This document shows positions 50,606 through 60,756 of a DNA stretch of 64,000 nucleotides, in pieces (position 1 is the stretch's first letter; the number at the start of each line of letters is the position of its first letter). The position numbers and the translations under genes are program-made. Below the pieces are notes generated by a model. That model had not been told where the DNA came from. It made no database searches and worked only from the letters and a program-made list of their open reading frames with translations. Location of the stretch: NCBI RefSeq assembly GCF_002278075.1, contig NZ_CP022989.1, forward strand, positions 1,984,001 through 2,048,000, given 5' to 3'. This stretch comes from Paraburkholderia aromaticivorans. Lineage in GTDB: Bacteria; Pseudomonadota; Gammaproteobacteria; Burkholderiales; Burkholderiaceae.

Positions 50606-51693
50606 ACCCGGCTGAGATTCACCACGTGCCGCATATCGGCACATTGCCGGCGGGTCCGCTCGGCACGATTGCCGATGTGCACGGCGTGACAGTCGGACAT
50701 TGCACGCTCGACAAAGGCGCCGTGCAAACCGGCGTGACCGTGATCCGGCCGCATGACGGCGATCCGTTTCTCGGCAAGGTGCCGGCGGCGGCCGCGGTGA
50801 TCAACGGGTTCGGCAAAAGCGTCGGGCTCGTGCAGGTCGAAGAACTCGGCACGCTGGAAACGCCGATCGCGCTGACCAATACGTTCGGCGTCGCCGCCGT
50901 CGCGCAGGCGCAGATTCGCGCGGCTGTGCGTGCGAATCCGCGGATCGGTCGTGAGTGGTCGACGGTCAATCCTTTGGTGTTCGAATGCAATGACGGCTAC
51001 CTCAACGATATCCAGGCGCTCGCCGTCACTGAACAGCATTTCGACGCTGCCTACGCGGCCGCCGGCGCGGATGTCGCGAGCGGATCGGTCGGCGCGGGCC
51101 GGGGCATGTCGTGCTTCGATCTGAAGGGCGGCATCGGCAACGCGTCGCGCGTGGCGAGCGCGGCAGGCCGCAGCTATACCGTCGGCGCGCTCGTGCTGGC
51201 GAACTTCGGCCGCCTGCCGATGCTGACCATCGACGGCACGCCGCTCGGCCGCATGCTGGCCGAACGCGCGGCGACGGCGGCTACTGCGGTATCGGCACCC
51301 TTGTCGCCAACGAAACCCGAGCAAGGCTCGATCATCATGATCGTCGCCACCGATGCGCCACTCGGCGCGCGCCAGCTCAAGCGGCTGTCAATGCGCGCGG
51401 CAGCGGGTCTCGCACGCACCGGTTCGGTGTACGGTCACGGCAGCGGCGATATCGCGCTGGCGTTTTCAACGGCGTATAGCGTGCCGCACGGGGCCGACTT
51501 CGTCACGCTGCCGCCGCTGCTTGCCGACGAACGTCTCGATCCGGTCTTTCGCGCCTGCGCGGACAGCGTCGAGCAGGCGATTCTCGACGCCTTGTGGCGT
51601 GCCGCGTCCGTGACCGGCCGCGACGGCCATCGGCGTCTGTCGCTGCGTGACAGCGTCCCCGATCTCGCCCAACTACTCCAGTCCACCCCCTGA
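50602..51693 (+). CDS. P1 family self-cleaving aminopeptidase (DmpA/BapA type)
   Basis: A peptidase of the DmpA/BapA family, known for D-aminopeptidase/amidase activity and for cleaving N-terminal beta-amino acids. The 363-residue precursor has the GxxN-type block [13 protein letters not shown] and the cleavage site Gly242-Ser243 in [16 protein letters not shown]; Ser243 would become the nucleophile of the small subunit. The [19 protein letters not shown] segment is also conserved. It starts inside the gsiD stop and its own stop overlaps the next gene as TGATG. It would act on peptides brought in by Gsi; this is inference. Confidence 0.9.
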   Translation: MNPAEIHHVPHIGTLPAGPLGTIADVHGVTVGHCTLDKGAVQTGVTVIRPHDGDPFLGKVPAAAAVINGFGKSVGLVQVEELGTLETPIALTNTFGVAAVAQAQIRAAVRANPRIGREWSTVNPLVFECNDGYLNDIQALAVTEQHFDAAYAAAGADVASGSVGAGRGMSCFDLKGGIGNASRVASAAGRSYTVGALVLANFGRLPMLTIDGTPLGRMLAERAATAATAVSAPLSPTKPEQGSIIMIVATDAPLGARQLKRLSMRAAAGLARTGSVYGHGSGDIALAFSTAYSVPHGADFVTLPPLLADERLDPVFRACADSVEQAILDALWRAASVTGRDGHRRLSLRDSVPDLAQLLQSTP

Positions 51694-52526
51694 TGAAAGT
51701 CCTCATTTCCGCCGATATCGAAGGCATTGCCGGCGTGTTTCACCCCGAGCAAACGCGCGCGGGTAACGGCGAATACGAAGCCGCGCGCCGCTGGATGACG
51801 CTCGAAGCCAACGCCGCGATTAAAGGCGCCTTCGCCGGCGGCGCGACGCAGGTGTGGGTCAACGATTCTCACGGCGGCTTTCGCAATCTGCTGCCGGACC
51901 TGCTCGACGCGCGCGCTCAGGTCGTGCTCGGCAAACCGCGCACGCTCGGCATGATGGCCGGACTCGAATACGGCGCGGCGCTGGTCTTCATGATCGGCTA
52001 TCACGCCATGTCGCAAACGCGCGGCATCCTCGCGCACACGATCAATAGTTTCGCGTTCGCACGCGTTTCGCTGAACGGCGTCGAAGTGGGCGAGGCGGCC
52101 CTATATGGCGCGCTGGCGGAAGAATATGGGGCACAGGTCGCGCTGTTATCCGGTGACGACGTCTTCGCCGAAGAAACCGCGCCGCGTTTCGCGGGCGCGC
52201 GTTTTGTCGTCACCAAGAGCGCGACGGGCCATGCGAGCGGCGTCACACAGTCTCCGGCAAACGCTCGCGAGGCCATTGAAAACGCCGCGCGTGAGGTGGT
52301 TCAACAGCATCTCGCCAATGGATCTGCGCGTGAATCGACACGCGCCGAAGCGAAGCCGATGGAATGCGAACTGCGCGTGCAAACCAGCGCGCTTGCGGAT
52401 CTGTTCTGCCAATGGCCGACGCTCACGCGCGTCGATGCGCTCACGCTGCGCTTTCACGCGGCATCGGCGGAACACGTGGTGCGTATGCTGAATTGCCTGT
52501 CGGCGATGTCGTTCATGTTGCGTTGA
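51693..52526 (+). CDS. M55 family D-aminopeptidase (DppA type)
   Basis: A zinc peptidase of the M55 family; B. subtilis DppA, the founding member, cleaves D-Ala-D-Ala-type peptides. The 277-residue protein has the metal-binding start SADIEGIAGV (6-15), Glu/His/His in the RWMTLEANAAIKGA, NDSHGG (57-62) and MIGYHAM (99-105) blocks. These match the zinc ligands of the family. It overlaps the preceding aminopeptidase gene by one base and ends the operon; no T-run hairpin is obvious after it. Confidence 0.9.
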   Translation: MKVLISADIEGIAGVFHPEQTRAGNGEYEAARRWMTLEANAAIKGAFAGGATQVWVNDSHGGFRNLLPDLLDARAQVVLGKPRTLGMMAGLEYGAALVFMIGYHAMSQTRGILAHTINSFAFARVSLNGVEVGEAALYGALAEEYGAQVALLSGDDVFAEETAPRFAGARFVVTKSATGHASGVTQSPANAREAIENAAREVVQQHLANGSARESTRAEAKPMECELRVQTSALADLFCQWPTLTRVDALTLRFHAASAEHVVRMLNCLSAMSFMLR

Positions 52527-52626
52527 TCGCCCGAGGTGCGGGACGCTACGGTATCCGAATCAAACTGCAGGAGAACGCCGAGCCGGCACACGGGCGAAAA
52601 GTATTCGCGCCTACACCTGAAGAGAC

Positions 52627-53571
52627 CTACTGCTGCCGGCTCAATTCACGCGCCGCGCGATCGATCACGTCGGCAATCGCGCCCGCGTGCGACACCGGCG
52701 CCAGATGGCTCGACGCCATCGGCACCACCTTCGCGCCCATCCGCTCGGCCATGAATCTTTCGACTTCCGGCGATACCGCCCGGTCGCGCGTCGTGATCAC
52801 GTACCACGACGGCTTTTCTTTCCATGCGACCTGGCTCACCGTTTCGCTGAAGGCCGTCGCGGCAATCGGCACCTGCGCGGTGGCAAGCACGCGCGTGACG
52901 TTTTCTGGGACGTCCGCGGCGAAATCGGCATGGTATTTGGTGCGGTCGAGCCAGAGAAAACCGCTCGGATCCTTGATGATGCCCGCGCCCGCGGGCATCG
53001 GCGCGGCGCGCTTCATCAGATCCACGGTCGACTCGTGCAGATCCGGCGCGATCGCCGCGACATAGACGAGACCGGCCACGTTCGGCGCGTTCGCGCCCGC
53101 CTCGGTGATCACGACACCGCCCCACGAGTGCCCGACCAGCATGGTCGGACCTTGCTGGCGCGCGAGGACGCGGCGCGTCGCGGCGACATCGTCGGCGAGG
53201 GACGTGAGCGGGTTCTGCACGGAACTCACGTGATAGCCCTTCTGCTGCAGTTTGGCGACCACGCCGTTCCAGCTCGATCCGTCGACGAATGCGCCGTGAA
53301 CCAGCACGACGTTGCGCACGGGGCCGGTCATGGGCGCGGCGGGGGCCGGCGCGGCGGCGGCCTTGGCGGGCGGTGCGGCGGGTGCCGGGGCCGGAGTCGG
53401 CGCTTCGGGTGCGCTCGTCTCCATGCCCGGCTCGTTGGCCGGCTCGGCAGCGGGTTGCACGGCCGGCGCGGCGGCAGGCGCCGTGGCCGGCGCGGTGGTT
53501 TGGGCGAGAGCGACGGCCGCCGGGAAGCAGAGACACAAAGCAGCGGCGCAAAGCAGGCGTTTGGGCGACAT
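52627..53571 (-). CDS. Exported alpha/beta hydrolase
   Basis: A 314-residue protein with a signal peptide (about 1-24, ALA cleavage), a low-complexity Ala/Pro linker (about 25-80) and an alpha/beta hydrolase domain. The nucleophile elbow is GHSWGG (about 146-151), with the oxyanion-side HGAF and a late His in SSHLAP. This resembles esterases of the AB_hydrolase_6 group; the substrate is unknown. GGAG lies seven bases before the ATG at 53571, and an in-frame start seven residues upstream is less likely. It is convergent with the peptide operon and divergent from the permease gene. Confidence 0.85.
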   Translation of the reverse strand: MSPKRLLCAAALCLCFPAAVALAQTTAPATAPAAAPAVQPAAEPANEPGMETSAPEAPTPAPAPAAPPAKAAAAPAPAAPMTGPVRNVVLVHGAFVDGSSWNGVVAKLQQKGYHVSSVQNPLTSLADDVAATRRVLARQQGPTMLVGHSWGGVVITEAGANAPNVAGLVYVAAIAPDLHESTVDLMKRAAPMPAGAGIIKDPSGFLWLDRTKYHADFAADVPENVTRVLATAQVPIAATAFSETVSQVAWKEKPSWYVITTRDRAVSPEVERFMAERMGAKVVPMASSHLAPVSHAGAIADVIDRAARELSRQQ

Positions 53572-53784
53572 GTTGAATCTCCGGAGGCGCAAAGCTCGAC
53601 TAGGGCAACATACAGAAGCCCTGCGCCAGTGACAATCACTATCCTTGCCGTTAAGTGCGGCGCAGAACCAAGCGCGGGTTGCTCCCAGTATTTAGGTCAT
53701 TTCGGCCACGGTAAAATTTCAGGTTCTGCCGGGCCGGACCATAAGTCCGATCGGGTGATCGATATCCATACACTGGGGCGCAAT

Positions 53785-55170
53785 TTGAATAGTGCACAGC
53801 AGCAAGACGGCCTGAAGCGGGGGCTCAAGAATCGCCACATCCAGCTCATCGCGCTGGGCGGCGCGATCGGCACGGGCCTCTTTCTCGGCTCCGCCAGCGT
53901 GTTGCAGACAGCCGGCCCGTCGATGATTCTTGGCTACGCTATCGGCGGCATCATCGCGTTCATGATCATGCGGCAGTTGGGCGAAATGGTGGCGCAGGAA
54001 CCGGTGGCCGGTTCGTTCAGCCACTTCGCGTACAAGTATTGGGGCGATTTTCCCGGCTTTCTGTCCGGCTGGAATTACTGGGTGTTGTACGTGCTCGTGA
54101 GTATGGCCGAGCTGACCGCCGTCGGTACTTACATTCATTACTGGTGGCCCGGTGTGCCGACGTGGGTGTCGGCGCTGGCGTGCTTCGCTTTGATCAACGC
54201 AATCAATCTCGCCAACGTCAAAGCGTACGGCGAAACCGAGTTCTGGTTCGCGATCATCAAGGTCGTCGCGGTGATCGGCATGATCGTGTTCGGCGGCTAT
54301 CTGCTGATCAGCGGCCACGGCGGCCCGCAAGCGTCCGTTTCTAATCTCTGGAGCCACGGCGGTTTCTTTCCGCATGGATTTCATGGCCTGTTCATGATGC
54401 TCGCCGTCATCATGTTTTCTTTCGGCGGGCTGGAGCTGATCGGCATTACGGCAGCCGAAGCCGACGAGCCGCAGAAAAGCATTCCAAAGGCCGTGAATCA
54501 GGTGATCTACCGGATTTTGATTTTCTACATCTGCTCGCTGACGGTGCTGCTGTCGTTGTACCCGTGGAACGAGGTGGCGGCCGGCGGCAGTCCGTTCGTG
54601 ATGATCTTCTCGCAGATCGGTTCGTCGCTGACCGCGAACGTCCTCAACGTGGTGGTGTTGACCGCCGCGCTGTCGGTGTACAACAGCGGCGTCTATGCGA
54701 ATAGCCGCATGCTCTACGGCCTCGCGGAGCAGGGCAATGCGCCGCGCGCGTTGATGAAAGTGAACCGGCGCGGCGTGCCGTATATGGCGATCGGTTTGTC
54801 GGCGCTCGCCACGTTCACCTGCGTGATCGTCAACTATCTGATTCCGGCTGAAGCGCTCGGCCTGCTGATGGCGCTGGTGGTGGCGGCGCTCGTGCTCAAC
54901 TGGGCGCTGATCAGCCTGACGCATCTCAAGTCGCGCAAGGCGATGGTCGCGGCAGGCGAGACGCTCGTGTTCAAGTCGTTCTGGTTCCCGGTCAGCAACT
55001 GGATCTGCCTCGCGTTCATGGCGCTGATCCTCGTGATTCTGGCGATGACGCCGGGTCTGTCCGTTTCCGTGTGGCTGGTGCCGGCGTGGCTCGTGGTGAT
55101 GTGGGCCGGGTACGTGTTCAAGCGCCGGCGCGCTGCGGCGCTGGGTGGCGCGCGGGTCGTCGGGCAATAA
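53785..55170 (+). CDS. Amino-acid permease, AroP/aromatic type (APC family)
   Basis: A 461-residue inner-membrane transporter with 12 predicted helices. The opening GLKRGLKNRHIQLIALGGAI, GTGLFLGSA and the conserved GYAIGGIIAF and EPVAGSFSHFA blocks match the AroP/PheP/GabP group of proton-coupled permeases; AroP or PheP is the best guess. I start at TTG 53785, preceded by GGGG; a GTG at 53755 is the alternative. A TAAAAT at 53712-53717 may be its -10. The upstream extension of the frame is antisense to the hydrolase gene and not coding. Confidence 0.88.
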   Translation: MNSAQQQDGLKRGLKNRHIQLIALGGAIGTGLFLGSASVLQTAGPSMILGYAIGGIIAFMIMRQLGEMVAQEPVAGSFSHFAYKYWGDFPGFLSGWNYWVLYVLVSMAELTAVGTYIHYWWPGVPTWVSALACFALINAINLANVKAYGETEFWFAIIKVVAVIGMIVFGGYLLISGHGGPQASVSNLWSHGGFFPHGFHGLFMMLAVIMFSFGGLELIGITAAEADEPQKSIPKAVNQVIYRILIFYICSLTVLLSLYPWNEVAAGGSPFVMIFSQIGSSLTANVLNVVVLTAALSVYNSGVYANSRMLYGLAEQGNAPRALMKVNRRGVPYMAIGLSALATFTCVIVNYLIPAEALGLLMALVVAALVLNWALISLTHLKSRKAMVAAGETLVFKSFWFPVSNWICLAFMALILVILAMTPGLSVSVWLVPAWLVVMWAGYVFKRRRAAALGGARVVGQ

Positions 55171-55358
55171 AGCGGGGGCCGTAAGGCGGGCGCGGTAAAG
55201 CGTGTGAACGGCGTGAGCGGCGCGATTCGCGCTCACGCCGCTGAAGGTCGTTGAGGTTCGTCGGGGTTTTCAGGTAGCGCCAGAAACGACAAACCCCGCG
55301 GGCAGCATGTGCTGGCGGGGTTCGAGGGGAGGCTGAAACAGCGGGCTTGCGAATTCTT

Positions 55359-55443
55359 TGGTGCCCAGGGCCGGAATCGAACCGGCACGCCTTGCGGCGG
55401 GGGATTTTGAGTCCCCTGCGTCTACCAATTTCACCACCTGGGC
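55359..55443 (-). tRNA. tRNA-Leu (anticodon CAA)
   Basis: An 85-nt class II tRNA with encoded CCA. The acceptor stem GCCCAGG pairs with CCTGGGC, the D-arm contains the leucine TGGTAGACGC sequence, the anticodon loop is CTCAAAA (anticodon CAA, reading UUG), a variable arm (CGCC-GCAA-GGCG) follows, and the T-loop is GGTTCGATTCC. Confidence 0.96.
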
Positions 55444-55549
55444 AGGTCTTGCGGCGCACGCGCCAGAAGCTGGAGCGCGGCGAAGACGCAGATTATGGCC
55501 GAAAATCGGACGACGGGCAAGCCGGTTGCTTTCATCCACGTCAAAGCCT

Positions 55550-56935
55550 TCAAACCGTGCGGGAAAACCGCTCGAGTGTCTGCTGGCCGAGGTAGCGGTC
55601 GAACACCATGGCGATGTTGCGCACGAGCATGCGGCCGGCCATCCGCACTTCGAGCTTACCTGTGCCGAGCGACACCAGGCCGTCCTGCTCGAAGCTGTGC
55701 AAGCGCGCCAGCTCCGGCTCGAACGTTTCGGCAAAGCGGATGCCGTAAGCCGCTTCGAATTCATCGAAGCGCAACTCCAGATTACACATCAATTGCGTGA
55801 TGACGTCGCGGCGCAGACGGTCGTCGGCGCTGAGGCGCACGCCGCGTGCGATGGCGAGCTTGCCTGAATCGATCGCCGCGGCATAGCCCGGTAAATCTTT
55901 GGCGTTCTGCGCATAGACGTCGCCGACCTTGCCGATCGACGACGCGCCGAAGCCGATCAGATCGCAGTCGGCGCGCGTGCTGTAGCCCTGGAAATTGCGA
56001 TGCAAGGTTCGCTGCGCTTGCGCGCGCGCGAGCTCATCGGTCGGCAGCGCGAAGTGGTCCATGCCGATATACACATAGCCCGCGCCCGTCAGGCGTTCGA
56101 CCACGCGCTGCAGGATTGCGAGCCGGACATCGGGCGAGGGCAGCGTGGCGGGGTCCATCTGCCGCTGCATCTTGAAGAGTTGCGGCATGTGGGCATAGGC
56201 GAATACCGAGAGACGATCGGGCGCGAGCTCGATCATCGTGTCGAGCGTGCGGCTGAAGCTCTTGACCGTTTGATGCGGCAGCCCGTAAATCAGATCGACA
56301 CCGATCGAGTGAAAGCCGGTGTCGCGCGCGGCCTGCATGACCGATGCGGTCATCTCCAGCGGCTGAACGCGGTTGATGGCCTGCTGCACGACCGGATCGA
56401 AATCCTGCACGCCGAGGCTCAACCGGTTGAAACCCAGCTTGCGCAAATGCGCGATAGTTTCGGGCGACGCTTCGCGCGGATCGACTTCGATCGAATATTC
56501 GGCTTCGGCATCGGGCAGCAGCGTGAAGTGCTCACGTGTGGCCGCCATCAACTCGGCCGTCTCGTCGTGCGAGAGAAAGGTCGGCGTGCCGCCGCCCCAA
56601 TGCAATTGCGATACCGGCCGCCGTGTGTCGAAACACGCCGCTTGCAACACCATTTCGCGCTTCAATTGGTCGAGGTACGGACGCGCGTGGGCGCGGTTTT
56701 TCGTGGCGACCTTATTGCAACCGCAGTAGAAACACACGGTATCGCAAAACGGAATGTGAAAGTACAGCGAGAGATCCGTCGACGAGGCGCCCGGATCGGC
56801 GGCGGCGCGTAAATAGTCGGCCGGATCGAAATCGTCGCGGAACTGCGGGGCGGTCGGATAGGACGTATACCGTGGGCCGTTCGCGCTGTATCTGGCGAGC
56901 AGGTCGGGGCGGAACAGCGTGTTGTCGTTGGACAT
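55550..56935 (-). CDS. hemN: Oxygen-independent coproporphyrinogen III oxidase
   Basis: A radical-SAM enzyme that decarboxylates two propionates of coproporphyrinogen III in heme synthesis under low oxygen. The 461-residue protein has the HemN-type CxxxCxxC at Cys64, Cys68 and Cys71 plus Cys73 ([11 protein letters not shown]), GGGTPTFL, the VDPREAS region and GVQDFD. The N-terminal trip-wire element, present only in true HemN, appears as PRYTSYPTA (21-29). The start at 56935 is chosen because the 201-residue frame extension upstream carries no family similarity. It is convergent with the permease gene. Confidence 0.94.
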   Translation of the reverse strand: MSNDNTLFRPDLLARYSANGPRYTSYPTAPQFRDDFDPADYLRAAADPGASSTDLSLYFHIPFCDTVCFYCGCNKVATKNRAHARPYLDQLKREMVLQAACFDTRRPVSQLHWGGGTPTFLSHDETAELMAATREHFTLLPDAEAEYSIEVDPREASPETIAHLRKLGFNRLSLGVQDFDPVVQQAINRVQPLEMTASVMQAARDTGFHSIGVDLIYGLPHQTVKSFSRTLDTMIELAPDRLSVFAYAHMPQLFKMQRQMDPATLPSPDVRLAILQRVVERLTGAGYVYIGMDHFALPTDELARAQAQRTLHRNFQGYSTRADCDLIGFGASSIGKVGDVYAQNAKDLPGYAAAIDSGKLAIARGVRLSADDRLRRDVITQLMCNLELRFDEFEAAYGIRFAETFEPELARLHSFEQDGLVSLGTGKLEVRMAGRMLVRNIAMVFDRYLGQQTLERFSRTV

Positions 56936-57157
56936 GAGGGGCTCGAGGGCTGGCGGCCATCGAGGAAGAGGCGCAACCGGCGGCGATTCGCGAGACCGGA
57001 TCGAACAGCGCGGACGCTTCTTGAGCATGGCCTTTCGGACCCCTCGAGTGTACGTGAGCGCGGATTCGCGCGATTGCGTAAAAAGGTCGCATGGAATGCG
57101 GTGGCACAATGCGGGTCTGATAATGCATTGCCCGGTGTGGGGATCAGGAAGAATGTG

Positions 57158-57502
57158 GTGAATCAAGCATCTGAAGTGTCGAAGCGCGTTGTGAACGGCG
57201 CGTCTGCTTTTCATGTGGCGGATCATGCGTGCCGCCCCGACTGCGGCGCGTGCTGTATTGCGCCGTCGATTTCGAGTCCCATTCCAGGCATGCCGAACGG
57301 CAAGCCGGCGGGCGTGCGCTGCGTGCAACTCGGCGACGATCTGCGCTGCGCGATCTTCGGTCAGCCGCAGCGGCCGGCGTGCTGTTCCGGTTTGCAGCCG
57401 CAGACGGAAATGTGCGGCACGAACCGCGGGGAAGCACTCGCGTGGCTGACGCTGCTCGAAGCCCAGACTCAACCGCCCGCGCCACCGGCGGCCCGCCGAT
57501 AG
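57158..57502 (+). CDS. YkgJ-family cysteine-cluster protein
   Basis: A 114-residue protein that would bind metal, probably Zn or Fe-S, through a cysteine cluster: CRPDCGACC near residues 25-33, then cysteines at RCVQ, RCAIF, PACCSG and EMCGTN. This is the UPF0153/YkgJ layout. Function is unknown. The start is one of two adjacent GTG codons (57155, 57158), placed six bases after AGGAAG; no in-frame ATG fits. It is divergent from hemN. Confidence 0.8.
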   Translation: MNQASEVSKRVVNGASAFHVADHACRPDCGACCIAPSISSPIPGMPNGKPAGVRCVQLGDDLRCAIFGQPQRPACCSGLQPQTEMCGTNRGEALAWLTLLEAQTQPPAPPAARR

Positions 57503-57594
57503 GCGCGCACGACTGCACGCACGAACGAAGCGCCACACGCCGAAGACGAACCACGCAATCGCATGCCCGAACAGGTTTCCACAGGAGATTTCGC

Positions 57595-58188
57595 ATGACC
57601 CGACCCGCTGCGCCGGCCCGGCGCCGCTTTCTGCTTGCCGCGCTGACAGGCTCTGGCGCGCTCGGCATCACCGTTTCGCTCGCGGCCTGCGCAACCTCGA
57701 CTTTTCCATTTATCCCCTCGCACTACACCTTCTCTCAGCAGCAGGTGCAGGACGCGGTGCAGCGCAAGTTCCCGTATCAGCGCACGGTCTCGCAAGTGTT
57801 CGAGGTCGCGCTGACCCATCCCGTGGTGGGCCTCTTGCCGGATGCGAACCGTGTCTCCGTGAAGCTCGACGCCCGCTTCGCGAGTCCCTTCATGCCGCAG
57901 CCGGTGGACGGCGTGTTCATGCTGTCGAGCGAACTGGCCTACGACGCCGCCAGCAAATCGGTCGTGCTCAGATCGCCTAATGTCGACAACGTGAGCGTGA
58001 GCGGGCAGGCACAGGCCTACACGCAGCAGATCAACGCCGCGGCGGGATTGCTCGCCACGCAGTTGCTGACCAACTATCCGATCTACACCTTCAAGCCTGA
58101 ACAGCTGCAATTTGCCGGTGTGAATTACGAACCCGGTACAATCACCATCCTTACAAACGGCATACGCGTGCAAATCGTCGAAAAATGA
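57595..58188 (+). CDS. DUF1439 lipoprotein
   Basis: A 197-residue outer-membrane-type lipoprotein of the DUF1439/YceB family. The signal peptide has RRRFLLAALTG and a lipobox LAAC with the acylated cysteine near residue 32; the twin-arginine-like start may be Tat or Sec. The mature part matches the family pattern YTFSQQQVQDAVQRKFPY and ends with GTITILTNGIRVQI. ACAGGAG precedes the ATG. The role is unknown; the family may bind lipids by fold similarity. Confidence 0.85.
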   Translation: MTRPAAPARRRFLLAALTGSGALGITVSLAACATSTFPFIPSHYTFSQQQVQDAVQRKFPYQRTVSQVFEVALTHPVVGLLPDANRVSVKLDARFASPFMPQPVDGVFMLSSELAYDAASKSVVLRSPNVDNVSVSGQAQAYTQQINAAAGLLATQLLTNYPIYTFKPEQLQFAGVNYEPGTITILTNGIRVQIVEK

Positions 58189-58268
58189 CGCGGCGCGCGG
58201 CCGGCAGGGCCGCGCGATAGCGTGCCGGCCCTGTTCGTTCCGACTATCTACCGCGATGAGGGGCAGGG

Positions 58269-59105
58269 ATGGACTGGCTATTGGCTTGCAAGGCGCTGAT
58301 TCTGGGCGTCGTCGAAGGGTTGACGGAGTTTTTGCCCGTGTCGAGCACCGGGCATTTGATCGTCGCGGGGAGTTTGCTGAACTTCACCGACGAGCACGCG
58401 AAAACCTTCGATGTCGTGATCCAGCTCGGCGCGATTCTCGCCGTGTGCTGGGAATTTCGCCGCCGCATCGGCAGTGTGGTGTCCGGCTTGCCGAGCCGGC
58501 CGGATGCACGCCGTTTTACGCTGAACGTGGTCATCGCCACCATTCCGGCGATCGTGCTCGGCTTGCTGTTCGAAAAATCCATCAAGGCGGCGCTGTTCTC
58601 GCCGGTGCCGGTGGCGTTCGCGCTGGTGGCGGGTGGCGTGGTGATTCTGTGGGCGGAGGCGCGTCAGCGCACGCGCGGTGACACGGCGGCGCGCGTCCTG
58701 AGCGTGGACGACCTGAGCCCGCTGGACGCGCTGAAAGTGGGCCTCGCACAATGTTTCGCGCTGATTCCTGGCATGTCGCGCTCGGGCTCGACGATCATCG
58801 GCGGGATGCTGTTCGGTCTCGACCGGCGCGTCGCCACGGAGTTTTCGTTCTTCCTCGCGATTCCGATCATTTTCGGCGCGACTGCGTACGAACTGCACAA
58901 AGACTGGCATCTGCTTTCCGTCGATGCGCTCGGCACCTTCGCGCTCGGCTTCGTGGCGGCGTTCGTCAGCGCGTTTGCATGCGTGCGCTGGCTGTTGCGC
59001 TATATCGCGGCGCACGATTTCACCGCGTTCGCGTGGTATCGGATCGGCTTCGGTTTGCTGATCCTGCTGGTCGGCTATAGCGGCGCATTGAGCTGGACGG
59101 AGTGA
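58269..59105 (+). CDS. uppP: Undecaprenyl-diphosphate phosphatase (UppP/BacA)
   Basis: An inner-membrane phosphatase that recycles undecaprenyl diphosphate for cell-wall synthesis and gives some bacitracin tolerance. The 278-residue protein has about eight membrane segments, and the two catalytic blocks [15 protein letters not shown] (17-31) and [10 protein letters not shown] (about 169-178), with the Glu and Ser/Arg residues retained. AGGG lies before the ATG. It follows the DUF1439 gene by 80 nt on the same strand. Confidence 0.95.
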   Translation: MDWLLACKALILGVVEGLTEFLPVSSTGHLIVAGSLLNFTDEHAKTFDVVIQLGAILAVCWEFRRRIGSVVSGLPSRPDARRFTLNVVIATIPAIVLGLLFEKSIKAALFSPVPVAFALVAGGVVILWAEARQRTRGDTAARVLSVDDLSPLDALKVGLAQCFALIPGMSRSGSTIIGGMLFGLDRRVATEFSFFLAIPIIFGATAYELHKDWHLLSVDALGTFALGFVAAFVSAFACVRWLLRYIAAHDFTAFAWYRIGFGLLILLVGYSGALSWTE

Positions 59106-59130
59106 GCGCGTCAGTTGTGCCCGCGCCATG

Positions 59131-59160
59131 AAAAAGGTCCGCGTTTGCGGACCTTTTTCT
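59131..59160 (+). terminator. Terminator of uppP, likely bidirectional
   Basis: Perfect 12-bp stem AAAAAGGTCCGC/GCGGACCTTTTT with a four-base loop. Serves the convergent trmB gene as well. Confidence 0.9.
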
Positions 59161-59189
59161 TATCGCTGTATGAGTCTCTGCGCGCAGTC

Positions 59190-59969
59190 TTACTCGGCGG
59201 CGCGTTTGCGGAACACCAGATCCCACACGCCGTGCCCGAGCCGCAGGCCACGACGCTCGAATTTCGTTACCGGCCGGTACTCCGGACGCGGCGCATAGCC
59301 GTCGGCGGTGTTCTCCAGCGCCGCTTCGGCGCCCAGTACTTCGAGCATCTGTTCAGCGTAGTTCTGCCAGTCGGTCGCGCAATGCAGATAGGCGCCCGGC
59401 TTCAGACGCGATACGAGCAGCGCGACAAACTTCGGCTGGATCAGCCGGCGCTTGTGGTGCCGCGCCTTGTGCCACGGATCCGGGAAAAAGATGTGCACGC
59501 CGTCCAGGCTGTCGGGCGCGATCATCTGTTCGAGCACTTCGACCGCGTCATGCTGAATGATGCGGATGTTCGACAGATTCTGTTCGCCCATCAGCTTCAG
59601 CAATGCGCCCACGCCCGGTTCGTGCACTTCGACGCCGAGGAAATCATCGTCGGGACGGTGCGAGGCGATTTCCGCCGTGGTCGCTCCCATGCCGAAGCCG
59701 ATTTCCAGCACCCGTGGCGCCTCACGGCCGAACACGCTATGCCAGTCTGGCTGCTGTGGTGCGAAGGGCACCACGAAGCGCGGGCCGAGTTCGTCCATGG
59801 CGCGGCGCTGGCCGGTCGAGACGCGGCCAGCGCGTGTGACAAAACTGCGGATGCGGCGCCGATGCAAGGCTTCTTGCGGTGTGGCTTCGCCGGCGAGTGG
59901 GTCTTCGACTTCGGTTGTGGGCGTCGGGAGTTCGTCCGGCGGGCCGGCGTCGTTTGGATCGTGGATCAT
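59190..59969 (-). CDS. trmB: tRNA (guanine-N7-)-methyltransferase
   Basis: It methylates G46 of tRNA using S-adenosylmethionine. The 259-residue protein has the SAM-binding [15 protein letters not shown] (about 87-101), the [17 protein letters not shown] block (about 175-191), which carries the catalytic Asp and basic residues typical of TrmB, and TDW at the end. The first 60 residues are a lineage-specific acidic extension. It is convergent with uppP. Confidence 0.95.
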   Translation of the reverse strand: MIHDPNDAGPPDELPTPTTEVEDPLAGEATPQEALHRRRIRSFVTRAGRVSTGQRRAMDELGPRFVVPFAPQQPDWHSVFGREAPRVLEIGFGMGATTAEIASHRPDDDFLGVEVHEPGVGALLKLMGEQNLSNIRIIQHDAVEVLEQMIAPDSLDGVHIFFPDPWHKARHHKRRLIQPKFVALLVSRLKPGAYLHCATDWQNYAEQMLEVLGAEAALENTADGYAPRPEYRPVTKFERRGLRLGHGVWDLVFRKRAAE

Positions 59970-60117
59970 CGTCGATGCTGCTACAAGGGTGAGGGCTTCG
60001 CGGCTTGCCTGGCGTGCTGCACGGCGCGTGTCCGGGCTCGCGCGGCAGGACGCGCGAGTCGCACGCGCGGCCGGCAGGCGCAGTGCTTACGGATCGCAGC
60101 GCCGGGCCGCCGCCATG

Positions 60118-60146
60118 ACAAAAAAGCCGCCTTCATGGAGGCGGCT
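60118..60146 (-). terminator. Minus-strand terminator
   Basis: Stem GCCGCC/GGCGGC with a loop of about nine bases and T6 on the minus strand. The nearest minus-strand transcript upstream is the tRNA-Gly. Confidence 0.6.
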
Positions 60147-60239
60147 CGTGCTGGATTCTGCTCAAGTCATCAGCAGGAACGTGGAGCGGGCGTTGCAAGT
60201 GCGCGTAAGGTAGCACACCCGGAAAGGGGGCGTCCAGAC

Positions 60240-60249
60240 GGGGGGGGGG
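60240..60249. repeat. Run of ten G
   Basis: A ten-base homopolymer followed by CGGCGACG, outside any recognised gene. Confidence 0.9.
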
Positions 60250-60682
60250 CGGCGACGCATAGGGAACCGTCGGCGATATTACATTTAAATAACGAAAAAA
60301 ATGACGAAGTCGCTCGCCCATTTGATTTAATCATTCTGAAAGCTATTTCCAGTGACGATTATCTGGGCAAATGACAGCCATCAGCACAAGTCTTGCATCG
60401 CTAACCCGCGGATTTCACTTCGTCATGCGATGGCAATCGCGCGGCGCCGCACGTTCAATTCAGCATCTATCTGAAAATTGCGTTGAAGAATCGCTGGAGT
60501 ACTCGGCACTTACACGACCGCTATTGCAATCCCGCGCCTGCTCGCCGCTTGGGCAAGCGAATCCATTGTTGAATGCGGTGATGGAGAAAAGGCTTCTTGA
60601 GGCGGGATGGGCAGAAACTGCGGCAGAGGCAGATACTTTCGCGGTGCTGCCGGATGGATCACGGCGCTTAACGGAAGGTGTC

Positions 60683-60756
60683 TGGAGCGGGCGATGGGAA
60701 TCGAACCCACGGCTCTAGCTTGGGAAGCTAGGGTATTACCATTATACGACGCCCGC
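60683..60756 (-). tRNA. tRNA-Gly (anticodon CCC)
   Basis: A 74-nt tRNA with encoded CCA. The acceptor stem GCGGGCG pairs with CGCCCGC, the D-arm has TATAATGGTAATA, the anticodon stem-loop is CTAGC-TTCCCAA-GCTAG giving anticodon CCC (reading GGG), and the T-arm is GTGGGTTCGATTCCCAT. Confidence 0.96.

Larger units (their letters stand above)
59970..60682. other. Gene-poor, AT-richer interval between trmB and tRNA-Gly
   Basis: No supported gene. It holds a minus-strand hairpin with T-run (60118-60146), a run of ten G (60240-60249) and an AT-rich stretch (60270-60360). A plus-strand frame at 60371-60718 ends inside the tRNA and has no ribosome site. Confidence 0.6.

Noticed and set aside
52687..53784. 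366-codon N-terminal extension of the amino-acid permease frame
   Set aside because: It is antisense to the exported hydrolase gene; permease similarity starts only after 53785.
56936..57538. 201-codon N-terminal extension of the hemN frame
   Set aside because: The extension overlaps the divergent cysteine-cluster gene and has no HemN similarity; the standard start is at 56935.
60371..60718. 115-codon plus-strand frame
   Set aside because: Ends within tRNA-Gly, lacks a ribosome site and shows no coding-like composition.
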